Made by a program: the position numbers and the translations under genes. Below the pieces are notes generated by a model. The model had not been told where the DNA came from, made no database searches, and saw only the letters and a program-made list of their open reading frames with translations. Positions 49,839 to 57,578 of a stretch of 64,000 nucleotides of DNA are shown here, one piece after another (position 1 is the stretch's first letter; the number at the start of each line of letters is the position of its first letter). The DNA comes from an uncultured Bacteroides sp. (GTDB lineage Bacteria; Bacteroidota; Bacteroidia; Bacteroidales; Bacteroidaceae). Location of the stretch: assembly GCA_902492205.1 (NCBI GenBank), contig CABUKU010000009.1, positions 1 through 64,000 on the forward strand, written 5' to 3'.

Positions 49839-51083
49839 ATGAAATTTTCTGAACTAAAACTAAGTGACAATGTGTTACAGGCATTAGATGCCATGAACTT
49901 TGAGGAGTGTACCCCTGTACAAGAACACACTATCCCAATTATACTCGAAGGCAAAGATTTAATAGGTGTTGCGCAAACCGGAACCGGGAAAACAGCAGCT
50001 TATCTTTTACCAGTACTCAATCGTTTATTGACCGATAACCATCCTGAAGATGCAATCAACTGTATTATTATGGCTCCTACCCGTGAACTTGCTCAACAAA
50101 TAGACCAGCAAATGGAAGGATTCTCCTATTTCATGCCTATATCAAGCGTTGCTGTATATGGAGGAAATGACGGAGTTCTGTTTGAACAGCAGAAGCGAGG
50201 GCTGACATTGGGAGCGGATGTAGTTATTGCTACCCCGGGACGCTTAATCAGTCACTTAAACTTGGGATATGTAGATCTGTCAAAAGTTTCTTATTTTATT
50301 CTTGATGAAGCTGACCGCATGTTGGATATGGGATTCTATGAAGACATTATGCAAATAGTGAAACATCTGCCAAAAGAAAGGCAAACAATCATGTTTTCTG
50401 CCACAATGCCCGCGAAGATTCAACAATTAGCCAAGACCATCCTTTCAAATCCTGAAGAGATAAAACTCGCTGTTTCCAAACCTGCCGAAAAGATTATACA
50501 GGCTGCCTATATATGTTATGAACGTCAGAAATTAGGTATCATACAAAATCTGTTTACCGAACAGGTTCCCGAACGTGTTATCATCTTTGCTTCTTCCAAA
50601 ATAAAAGTCAAAGAAGTCACCATAGCATTGAAACGGATGAAACTCAATGTCGGAGAAATGCATTCGGACCTCGACCAATCCCAACGCGAATTTATCATGC
50701 GCGAATTCAAGAATGGAAGAATTAATATTTTAGTTGCAACAGACATTGTGTCACGTGGCATCGACATTGATGATATCCGATTAGTCATTAATTACGATGT
50801 TCCGCATGATAGTGAAGATTATGTTCACCGCATCGGTCGCACAGCCCGTGCCAATAATGACGGAGTTGCACTAACCTTCGTTTCCGAGAAAGAACAAACC
50901 AAGTTTAAAGCAATAGAAAGTTTCTTAGATAAAGATATTTATAAAATACCGGTTCCCGAAGACTTAGGTGAAGCTCCGGAATATACTCCTAAAACAGAGA
51001 ATAAACCTAAAAGGAATTTTAAAGGAAAAAGAAACTTTACGAAAGGAAAAGCTAAAGATAAGCGCCCGGCTCCGAACAAATAA
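49839..51083 (+). CDS. DEAD-box RNA helicase, RhlE-like
   Basis: A 414-residue ATP-dependent RNA helicase. Motifs in order: Q motif FEECTPVQEHTIP, I AQTGTGKT, Ia PTRELAQQ, II DEAD (LDEADRMLDMGF), III SAT, IV-VI ending HRIGRTAR. The last 40 residues are a basic low-complexity tail rich in Lys, Arg, Asn and Gly, as in RhlE and CsdA-type helicases. It likely acts in ribosome assembly or RNA decay at low temperature. Confidence 0.93.
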   Translation: MKFSELKLSDNVLQALDAMNFEECTPVQEHTIPIILEGKDLIGVAQTGTGKTAAYLLPVLNRLLTDNHPEDAINCIIMAPTRELAQQIDQQMEGFSYFMPISSVAVYGGNDGVLFEQQKRGLTLGADVVIATPGRLISHLNLGYVDLSKVSYFILDEADRMLDMGFYEDIMQIVKHLPKERQTIMFSATMPAKIQQLAKTILSNPEEIKLAVSKPAEKIIQAAYICYERQKLGIIQNLFTEQVPERVIIFASSKIKVKEVTIALKRMKLNVGEMHSDLDQSQREFIMREFKNGRINILVATDIVSRGIDIDDIRLVINYDVPHDSEDYVHRIGRTARANNDGVALTFVSEKEQTKFKAIESFLDKDIYKIPVPEDLGEAPEYTPKTENKPKRNFKGKRNFTKGKAKDKRPAPNK

Positions 51084-51113
51084 AAAATGCCTCATTTCAT
51101 AATGAGGCATTTT
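51084..51113. terminator. Bidirectional terminator
   Basis: Arms AAAATGCCTCATT and AATGAGGCATTTT, then T-rich sequence. It is between the helicase gene and the convergent lipoprotein gene. Confidence 0.85.
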
Positions 51114-51137
51114 ATTTTTATAAATCACATTAAATCG

Positions 51138-51929
51138 TTATTTCACACATTTCATCGTAACTTTACCATCAAAACCTATATTCAGATTAACAATGTAGCA
51201 CAAAGGACTTTCGGGAATATTAAGCATTGCCTGATACTGATACCCGGAAGCATTGACTTTTATAAAATTCATATCAGCCAAAATAGATTTCTGTAAGAAA
51301 TCATCAGGAATAACTCCCGCAAAATCTTTCTTGGCAACATCACTTGCATAAAGACTCTTTCTACCCTCATAGATGCAAATGTGCATTACATTATCATAAA
51401 AAACATTGTCTACACTGATTCCATCTTCCGAAACCGTGGTTTTTATAACTTTCATCTTTGAAGGATTTATATAAACGTAAGCTCTGTAACGTGTACCGTC
51501 ATACATTACTACCGTGTCTTTTTTGGTAACTTCCGTATAAGTTGGAATAACTTCCATTGTTTTTGTAAAAGCAAGACTGTCGCTTTCATCCTCCGACTTA
51601 TGCAACTTTATAATATTGTCTGCCAGTGAATGAAACCAAAATAAATGCTCTGCCTGTTTGTCTATCTGATAGTGAGAAACCTCATTACCATACATATACA
51701 AACTATCTTTAATGATTTTAAAGTAAACCGGTGCATTCTGACTGTCCGAATAATAGATAGTATCCCCCTCTATCCTGAATAAAGGGGTATCGGTTTCATC
51801 GTCAAGCCATATTCCCTGAAGCAATTCCTTAGCCGTTAAATCTTCATCAGCACCGGATACATCTTTGTTCTTCACAGAGCACGAACATAAAGATACAATA
51901 GAAAATATGACTATTATATAATGTCTCAT
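51138..51929 (-). CDS. DUF4738 lipoprotein
   Basis: A 263-residue lipoprotein. The lipobox is LCSC near residue 15-17. The mature protein is beta-rich with a lipocalin-like N-terminal part (LLQGIWLDDETDTPLFRIEGDTIYYSD) and a DUF4738-type C-terminal part (TVVMYDGTRYRAYVYINPSKMKVIKT). Found mainly in Bacteroidales; function unknown. It lies 18 bp behind ugd and may be in that operon. Confidence 0.78.
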   Translation of the reverse strand: MRHYIIVIFSIVSLCSCSVKNKDVSGADEDLTAKELLQGIWLDDETDTPLFRIEGDTIYYSDSQNAPVYFKIIKDSLYMYGNEVSHYQIDKQAEHLFWFHSLADNIIKLHKSEDESDSLAFTKTMEVIPTYTEVTKKDTVVMYDGTRYRAYVYINPSKMKVIKTTVSEDGISVDNVFYDNVMHICIYEGRKSLYASDVAKKDFAGVIPDDFLQKSILADMNFIKVNASGYQYQAMLNIPESPLCYIVNLNIGFDGKVTMKCVK

Positions 51930-51947
51930 TTAGTTTTTTCCCCTTAA

Positions 51948-53261
51948 TTATTTGCCTATGCAATAATAAACAAAACCAAGCTCCTGAAGTTCTTTTTTAT
52001 CGTAAATATTACGTCCATCTACTATAATATTTTGTGCCATGGCTTTTTTGACCACTCCCCATGCAGGAAGACGAAATTCTTTCCACTCCGTGACCAATAA
52101 TAAAGCATCGGCATCAAGCACTGCATCATACATGTCTTGTGCATAATAAACAGAATCACCAATGCGGCGTTTTGTTTCTTGCATGGCTGCCGGATCATAT
52201 GCACGGATAGCACATCCGGCTTCTTTCAGCTTATTAATCAAAACCATTGCCGGAGCTTCGCGCATGTCATCGGTTTCCGGTTTGAAAGATAATCCCCACA
52301 TAGCAATGCATTTACCCTTCAAATCACCATTTAAATGTCGGACAAGCTTATTAAACAAAACACTTTTCTGTGCTTCGTTCACCTCTTCCACCGCTTTCAA
52401 TACTTTCATGGAATATCCATTTTGTTCTGCCGTCTTAATCAAAGCTTTTACATCTTTCGGGAAACAAGAACCGCCGTACCCAATACCTGGATATAAGAAT
52501 TTTCTTCCGATACGGGTGTCCGAACCTATTCCGTTTCTCACCATATTGACGTCCGCCCCCACAAGTTCACAAAGATTGGCAATATCATTCATGAAACTGA
52601 TACGTGTAGCCAACATTGAGTTAGCAGCATATTTAGTCATTTCAGCCGAAGGAATGTCCATGAAGATAACCCGGAAATTATTCAATAAGAACGGTTTATA
52701 AAGTTTACTCATTAACTTCTCGGCACGCGTAGACTCCACTCCCACCACAACACGATCGGGACTCATGAAATCATCCACAGCATTACCTTCTTTCAAGAAT
52801 TCGGGATTAGAAGCTATATCAAAATCAATATTAACTCCCCTCTTATCCAATTCTTCCTGAATGGCAGCTTTTACCTTTTTAGCAGTACCAACAGGAACAG
52901 TACTTTTCGTAACCACCAACAAGTATTTATTCATATTGGCTCCGATAGTTCTTGCCACTTCGAGCACATAACTAAGATCGGCACTTCCGTCTTCATCGGG
53001 AGGTGTACCAACAGCACTGAACACAACTTCCACATCGTTCAGGCATTCCACCAACGAAGTCGTAAATTTCAGTCTGCCCGCTTTCGTGTTACGCAAAACC
53101 ATTTCTTCCAATCCATTTTCATAGATAGGAATAATTCCTTTTTTAAGATTATCAATCTTTTCCCGGTTGGTGTCTACACATGTAACATTTACACCGATTT
53201 CAGCGAAACAAGTTCCTGTTACAAGACCAACATATCCGGTACCAACTATTGCTATTTTCAT
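51948..53261 (-). CDS. ugd: UDP-glucose 6-dehydrogenase
   Basis: Ugd oxidises UDP-glucose twice to UDP-glucuronate, a precursor for capsular and other surface glycans. The 437-residue protein shows the NAD-binding GTGYVGLVTG at the N-terminus, the catalytic Cys in GYGGSCFPKD, and the C-terminal UDP-binding segment WGLSFKPETDDMREAPA. It follows rfbC after 13 bp. Confidence 0.95.
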   Translation of the reverse strand: MKIAIVGTGYVGLVTGTCFAEIGVNVTCVDTNREKIDNLKKGIIPIYENGLEEMVLRNTKAGRLKFTTSLVECLNDVEVVFSAVGTPPDEDGSADLSYVLEVARTIGANMNKYLLVVTKSTVPVGTAKKVKAAIQEELDKRGVNIDFDIASNPEFLKEGNAVDDFMSPDRVVVGVESTRAEKLMSKLYKPFLLNNFRVIFMDIPSAEMTKYAANSMLATRISFMNDIANLCELVGADVNMVRNGIGSDTRIGRKFLYPGIGYGGSCFPKDVKALIKTAEQNGYSMKVLKAVEEVNEAQKSVLFNKLVRHLNGDLKGKCIAMWGLSFKPETDDMREAPAMVLINKLKEAGCAIRAYDPAAMQETKRRIGDSVYYAQDMYDAVLDADALLLVTEWKEFRLPAWGVVKKAMAQNIIVDGRNIYDKKELQELGFVYYCIGK

Positions 53262-53274
53262 CGTGTCAATTTAT

Positions 53275-53823
53275 TTATTGAAAAACTTCCGCATCTTTAA
53301 AGCATACTGCTTGCTTATCTTTTGCAGACATAACCACTTGTTCTTCGGCGATAGGCCAGTCAATTCCCAAATCTGCATCGTTATATAATATCGAAGCTTC
53401 AGCTTGCGGAGCATACGCATTATCCACCTTATAAGTAAAAACAGCTTCGTCACTCAGCACAAGGAAACCATGTGCAAACCCGCGAGGAATAAAAAACTGG
53501 CGTTTATTTTCTTCACTGAGCTCCACACTGACATACTTTCCATACGTTGGCGAAGATTTACGAATATCGACAGCTACATCGAGCACAGTACCTTTAATAA
53601 CACGTACCAATTTAGCCTGGCTAAACTCTCCCTTTTGGTAATGCAACCCGCGCAACACACCAAAAGATGATTTCGACTCGTTATCTTGAATAAAATTCAC
53701 CTTACCAACGTTCGCCTCAAATTCTTCTTTCTTGAAAGCTTCCATAAAATAGCCGCGTTCATCCTTAAACATCTTAGGTTCAATAATCCAAACTCCGTTG
53801 ATTTCTGTCTGTATGTAATTCAT
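53275..53823 (-). CDS. rfbC: dTDP-4-dehydrorhamnose 3,5-epimerase
   Basis: RfbC (RmlC) catalyses the third step of dTDP-L-rhamnose synthesis. From the ATG at 53823 it has 182 residues, the usual length. The jelly-roll shows FKDERGYFMEAF, FIQDNESKSSFGVLRGLHYQ (catalytic His) and RQFFIPRGFAHGFLVLSD (Tyr/Asp region follows). The longer open frame upstream crosses the promoter box and is not used. Its partners rfbA, B and D are not in this window. Confidence 0.94.
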   Translation of the reverse strand: MNYIQTEINGVWIIEPKMFKDERGYFMEAFKKEEFEANVGKVNFIQDNESKSSFGVLRGLHYQKGEFSQAKLVRVIKGTVLDVAVDIRKSSPTYGKYVSVELSEENKRQFFIPRGFAHGFLVLSDEAVFTYKVDNAYAPQAEASILYNDADLGIDWPIAEEQVVMSAKDKQAVCFKDAEVFQ

Positions 53824-53861
53824 ATATTCTGTTTTTGCTCTAAACTTCTTCTTAAGTGCTG

Positions 53862-53869
53862 CAAAATTA
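53862..53869 (-). promoter_or_regulatory. -7 box of the rfbC-ugd operon
   Basis: Minus-strand TAATTTTG, 39 bp before the rfbC ATG. It lies in the longer frame and supports the internal start. Confidence 0.5.
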
Positions 53870-53947
53870 CAGATAAAATTGCACATCTGTTTATAATTTG
53901 TTGATAATTTAATTGCCTGTCCATAGAAGAATCTTCAATTAAAAGGT

Positions 53948-53955
53948 TAAATTTG
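53948..53955 (+). promoter_or_regulatory. -7 box just before the HU/SPOR gene
   Basis: TAAATTTG ends 5 bp before the ATG at 53960, so the transcript would be leaderless or nearly so if this box is used. Confidence 0.4.
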
Positions 53956-53959
53956 CATC

Positions 53960-55015
53960 ATGATTGAATTAGCACAACATATAGAGACATTATTAATAAA
54001 TAACGATTGCGTTATTATCCCGGAATTCGGCGGTTTTGTTGCACATCATTCTAAAGCAAGATGGATTGAGGAGGAAAATTTATTCCTTCCGCCCACCCGC
54101 ACAATCGGCTTTAATCCGCAACTGAAACTAAATGACGGATTATTGGTACAGTCATATATGAATGTTTATGATACAGACTTTTCCGATGCATCTAAAAGAG
54201 TGGAAAAGGCTGTTGAAGAACTTGTAAATACCCTGCACAAAGAAAGCAAAATAGAAATACATGGCGTAGGCGAACTATCTCTCACCATACATAATACTTA
54301 TGAGTTCTGCCCGAATGAAGACGGAGTGCTTACACCGGACTTATATGGATTAAGTTCTTTCGAAATGCAAACACTGGCAGACCTCCGCACCGCAACAGTT
54401 ACGGAAGCAAAGCCGGAAAAAGTTCTTGTTCCGGGAGAAAAGTCGCATAAGAATGTATATGAGATAAGAATAAACCGTTCATTGTTACGCAATACCGTTG
54501 CCGTAGCAGCAGCTATTCTTTTATTCTTCTTCCTCTCTACCCCATTGGAAAATACTTATGTAGCAGAAGACAGTTATGCCCAATTAATTTCAACAGACCT
54601 TTTTGACACTATTAAAGATCAATCTGTTGCAACGACTTTGGTGCATAAAAAACAAAATAGTCAAAGCAATAAAAATCAAAACTTAAAACCGAAAGCTGTT
54701 AAAGTAGAGAAAGTTTGTAAACCTGCCGTAGCCGCCCAAACAAACAATACGGCTAAAGACGTTCAGACAGTCAAAGCAAGCAATGCCAAGACCTACTGCA
54801 TTATAATTGCCAGTGTAGGCAGCACAAAAGATGCCCAAAAGATGTCGGAATCATTAAAGAGCAAAGGTTTCCCGGAAGCTTCGGTTATTGAAAAAGATAA
54901 TAAGATAAGAGTATGTATGGCTTCTTATTCCAATCAATCGGAAGCCTACAAGCAATTAAAACAAATCAGGCAGAACGAAACCTATAAAGACGCTTGGTTG
55001 TTAACTAACAAATAA
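53960..55015 (+). CDS. HU-CCDC81 and SPOR domain membrane protein
   Basis: A 351-residue protein with two N-terminal HU-like (CCDC81-bac type) domains (about residues 1-135; IPEFGGFVAHH, HGVGELSLTIHNTYEF). One transmembrane helix covers about residues 176-194 (TVAVAAAILLFFFL). A Lys/Gln-rich periplasmic linker follows, then a C-terminal SPOR domain (TYCIIIASVGSTKDAQKMS..., about 275-348). SPOR domains bind denuded peptidoglycan, so the protein could tie cytoplasmic HU-fold domains to the septal wall. It is followed after 10 bp by an FHA gene. Confidence 0.88.
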   Translation: MIELAQHIETLLINNDCVIIPEFGGFVAHHSKARWIEEENLFLPPTRTIGFNPQLKLNDGLLVQSYMNVYDTDFSDASKRVEKAVEELVNTLHKESKIEIHGVGELSLTIHNTYEFCPNEDGVLTPDLYGLSSFEMQTLADLRTATVTEAKPEKVLVPGEKSHKNVYEIRINRSLLRNTVAVAAAILLFFFLSTPLENTYVAEDSYAQLISTDLFDTIKDQSVATTLVHKKQNSQSNKNQNLKPKAVKVEKVCKPAVAAQTNNTAKDVQTVKASNAKTYCIIIASVGSTKDAQKMSESLKSKGFPEASVIEKDNKIRVCMASYSNQSEAYKQLKQIRQNETYKDAWLLTNK

Positions 55016-55025
55016 ATTCCATCAC

Positions 55026-55541
55026 ATGAAAAGAATACGTTGCCCCAAATGCGATAACTATATTACATTTGACGAAACTAAATATCAAGAAGGACAATCT
55101 TTGGTTTTCATTTGTTCGGAATGTAAAAAGCAGTTCGCCATCCGTATAAAACCCAAGCAAAAAGAGGAAGAAGAAAAAGAACTTGCCGAGAAAGAAACTT
55201 TGGGAAGGATTACTGTTATTGAAAACGTATTTGGTTACAAACAAGAACTCCCGCTTTACGAAGGCGACAACAGTATAGGCAGACGGTGTAAAGGAACGGA
55301 TATTACTACTCCTATCGATACGAGCGATATAAGTATGGACAGACGCCATTGCGTAATAAACATCAAACGCAACAAGCAGGGAAAACCGGTTTACACGCTA
55401 AGGGATAATCCCAGTTTGACAGGTACTTTCCTCAATAATGAAATATTAGGAGATAAAGACCGGATAAGAGTGGAAGACGGAGCTATCATAACTATCGGAG
55501 CTACAACTTTCATACTCCGGACAGAAGAAGATAAAGAATAA
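55026..55541 (+). CDS. Zinc-ribbon and FHA domain protein
   Basis: A 171-residue cytoplasmic protein. The N-terminal MJ0042-type zinc ribbon has ligands RCPKC and ICSEC (residues about 5-35). An acidic/basic coiled segment follows. The FHA domain covers about 80-168 with the phosphothreonine-binding pattern NSIGRR ... SMDRRHCVI ... LTGTFLNN. No Ser/Thr kinase is visible nearby. It is the second gene of the operon with the HU/SPOR protein. Confidence 0.88.
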   Translation: MKRIRCPKCDNYITFDETKYQEGQSLVFICSECKKQFAIRIKPKQKEEEEKELAEKETLGRITVIENVFGYKQELPLYEGDNSIGRRCKGTDITTPIDTSDISMDRRHCVINIKRNKQGKPVYTLRDNPSLTGTFLNNEILGDKDRIRVEDGAIITIGATTFILRTEEDKE

Positions 55542-55544
55542 ATG

Positions 55545-55572
55545 AAAAGAGGAAGCATTGGCTTCCTCTTTT
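55545..55572. terminator. Bidirectional terminator
   Basis: Arms AAGAGGAAGC and GCTTCCTCTT around ATTG, then a T-run. It is between the FHA gene and the convergent barrel gene. Confidence 0.85.
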
Positions 55573-55575
55573 TTA

Positions 55576-55965
55576 TTAAAATACAATTCCCGCTTTCAGA
55601 GTAATGGAATGATGCTTTAAGGTTTCTTCAAGCTCCGTATGGAAATAAATATCATCATGCTCTTTTAGCCGTTTCAAATTCTGCACTTCATACCCGACAG
55701 CAAGAAATACATCCATTTTATCGGTTATTTTAGTTTGTACCCCCACCGAAGGAGATAAGCAAAAACCACCCGTTGCACGGCTCGAAGGTGCAAAAGAATA
55801 TCCGGCTGTTCCCCGCAAAATAAGCGGAACGGACGAAAGAGTACTCATGGCTAATCCTGTACTTATTGAAGCCGTATAAAAGAATTGATCCTTACTACCT
55901 GTTTGTGCTTTTAGAGGCAGACAGAAACCCGATAAAATAAAGAGTACTGCTATATATTTAATCAT
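55576..55965 (-). CDS. Small outer-membrane beta-barrel-like protein
   Basis: A 129-residue exported protein with a signal peptide (ends LPLKAQ near residue 21). The body has alternating strands with aromatic girdle residues (FFYTASISTGLAM, LRGTAGYSFAP, DVFLAVGYEV) and ends in an aromatic (KAGIVF), which suits a small outer membrane barrel. Function unknown. Its start overlaps the stop of the lipoprotein gene by 4 bp. It is the last gene of the tetR operon. Confidence 0.62.
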   Translation of the reverse strand: MIKYIAVLFILSGFCLPLKAQTGSKDQFFYTASISTGLAMSTLSSVPLILRGTAGYSFAPSSRATGGFCLSPSVGVQTKITDKMDVFLAVGYEVQNLKRLKEHDDIYFHTELEETLKHHSITLKAGIVF

Positions 55966-56687
55966 TTTATATGAATTGTTATTTGTTTCACAATCTGTAA
56001 AGCCGTAGTTAGTGTGGAAACGTCTTCATAAATATATCCATCACTCCCATCCGGACTACTATGCCCCAACAACCTTGCTTTAAACTCTTTCTTACCGGAA
56101 GTCAAATCTACCTGAGCCGCATAGATAACAGCCGGTTGCCCGCTTCCCTTCTCTCCACCGGAATAATTGGAATCGCCTTCCTTTGCCGACTCCGGATAAT
56201 GTTCATTGAAATCTGTCGAATGATTAATTTCCACCTTTACCACAAACTGTTTCAGATAACTGACAGGAGTTACTTTCACATCAAAACTTCCACGAGGAGT
56301 AGCACCACTTATTCCATCCGTCAAAGGCTCTTTTTTCGTCGGAAGAAACAAACCGTCTTCATATTTCACTCCCCGCGAATGACACCAGTGCGGCAATGCC
56401 TCTTTTCTACGATTCTTCCCGGCAGCCTGCCAAGATTGGGTGGCTATTTTATGGGTTACATACACGGTAGAGAGATACTTTCCACTTAAATCTTCCGTCC
56501 AAACAGCAATCTGAGGCGGATTTTTCTTCTTGATGCCCAGAAACAAAGGAAAGTCATGCAACCATGCATCTCCTTGTTCCATACTTATTCTCACATCATT
56601 ATCGCCATATTCCATCAAGTCGTTATTGCAAGAACAGAATACCGACAAAAACATACTTATCCAAGTCAACATACACATCTTTTTCAT
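55962..56687 (-). CDS. Lipoprotein with DUF2271-like features
   Basis: A 241-residue lipoprotein with lipobox SVFCSC (Cys near residue 19). It contains IAVWTEDLSGKYLSTVYVT and DGISGATPRG, which recall DUF2271 periplasmic proteins, but the match is by eye only. The HWCHSRG segment and a Gly/Ser-rich loop (NYSGGEKGSG) are unusual. It overlaps tetR by 4 bp upstream and the barrel gene by 4 bp downstream, so all three are coupled. Confidence 0.65.
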   Translation of the reverse strand: MKKMCMLTWISMFLSVFCSCNNDLMEYGDNDVRISMEQGDAWLHDFPLFLGIKKKNPPQIAVWTEDLSGKYLSTVYVTHKIATQSWQAAGKNRRKEALPHWCHSRGVKYEDGLFLPTKKEPLTDGISGATPRGSFDVKVTPVSYLKQFVVKVEINHSTDFNEHYPESAKEGDSNYSGGEKGSGQPAVIYAAQVDLTSGKKEFKARLLGHSSPDGSDGYIYEDVSTLTTALQIVKQITIHIK

Positions 56688-57298
56688 CTCTGTTTATCAT
56701 TAAACCAATTATCCACTATCCGGTCAATCCCTTCTTCGAGCTGCTTCCATCCTTCTTCATCCTGTATATATATACCATTGAATTCAGGACAATTCTCGGA
56801 TAATAGAATAAGATAGGTAATTGAAGAAGTAATGAGCGTAGCCAGTGAAGCTACCTTCCTCTGTGAAAATCCCGATATGCGGCAAACTTCATTTATAAGT
56901 TCCATACCTTTTGCTTCCCTTTTATCACGAACGTCTTTCACAACCTTATTCGTACTATATAGCTCCCAACGATACAAACGTCGGAGAGTATAGTTTTCCC
57001 GAAGTATACAAATCTGCTTTTTAAACGTTTCCTTTATCAATTCCTGCAATTGTTCCGGCTCCGATAACTCCCACTGAAAGTTAATCCAGAAATCATGCCT
57101 CTTAATATAAGCGGCTATCAATCCGTCCAATGAATCAAAATAACGATAAATAAGCATCTTCGAGACGTTTGCCTTTGCAGCAACAGCATTGACTCCCAAG
57201 TTCTCGAAACCTTTTTCTTCGATTAGTTCATCCACTGCATCCAGCAGAATTCTTTCCGTCACTTCTCTATTCCTGCTCTTTACTACTTCTTTTTCCAT
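56684..57298 (-). CDS. TetR-family regulator
   Basis: From the ATG at 57298 this is a 204-residue TetR repressor. The N-terminal HTH is ERILLDAVDELIEEKGFENLGVNAVAAKANVSKMLIYRYFDSLDGL (cited by position, residues about 13-58). An all-helical ligand domain follows. A longer frame upstream adds 18 residues that overlap the operator and is not preferred. It heads the tetR-lipoprotein-barrel operon and a 16-bp operator-like palindrome lies at 57336-57351, so autorepression is likely. The inducer is unknown. Confidence 0.85.
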   Translation of the reverse strand: MEKEVVKSRNREVTERILLDAVDELIEEKGFENLGVNAVAAKANVSKMLIYRYFDSLDGLIAAYIKRHDFWINFQWELSEPEQLQELIKETFKKQICILRENYTLRRLYRWELYSTNKVVKDVRDKREAKGMELINEVCRISGFSQRKVASLATLITSSITYLILLSENCPEFNGIYIQDEEGWKQLEEGIDRIVDNWFNDKQR

Positions 57299-57335
57299 AA
57301 AGCATATTTTCTTATTTGTTGGGCACAAACATAAG

Positions 57336-57351
57336 TTACCGAACGGTAACA
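57336..57351. promoter_or_regulatory. TetR-type operator
   Basis: GTTACCGAACGGTAAC: 7-bp arms GTTACCG/CGGTAAC around AA. It is 38 bp before the tetR ATG and has the ACCGnnCGGT form common among TetR operators. Confidence 0.75.
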
Positions 57352-57396
57352 TACAAGAGAAATCAAGGAAAAGTTATCATTTTGTTTCGAATAACT

Positions 57397-57484
57397 AATC
57401 GACTCACCCGGGTGAGTCGATTGATTGACCTTGGTGAATCATTTGGTTCACCAAGGTGGAGCAATCGATTTACCTGGGTGAATC
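57397..57484. repeat. Array F: four palindromes at exact 22-bp spacing
   Basis: Centres at 57409.5, 57431.5, 57453.5 and 57475.5. The first unit is a perfect 26-bp palindrome (57397-57422, core CACCCGGGTG). The others are imperfect, with cores GACCTTGGTG, TTCACCAAGGTGGA and TACCTGGGTG. Outer bases GATT/AATC are kept. It lies between the uxaB stop and tetR, next to but distinct from the TetR operator. Confidence 0.88.
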
Positions 57485-57512
57485 AATTAGATTGTGCATA
57501 CAAAACAATAAA

Positions 57513-57546
57513 AAAGAGGTAGAGAAACTTCTTTCCCCACCTCTTC
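57513..57546 (-). terminator. uxaB terminator
   Basis: On the minus strand an AGAGGT/ACCTCT stem with a long loop is followed by a T-run, 33 bp beyond the uxaB stop. Confidence 0.6.
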
Positions 57547-57578
57547 TATCTATCAAACCAATATCTGATTTATCTTCT

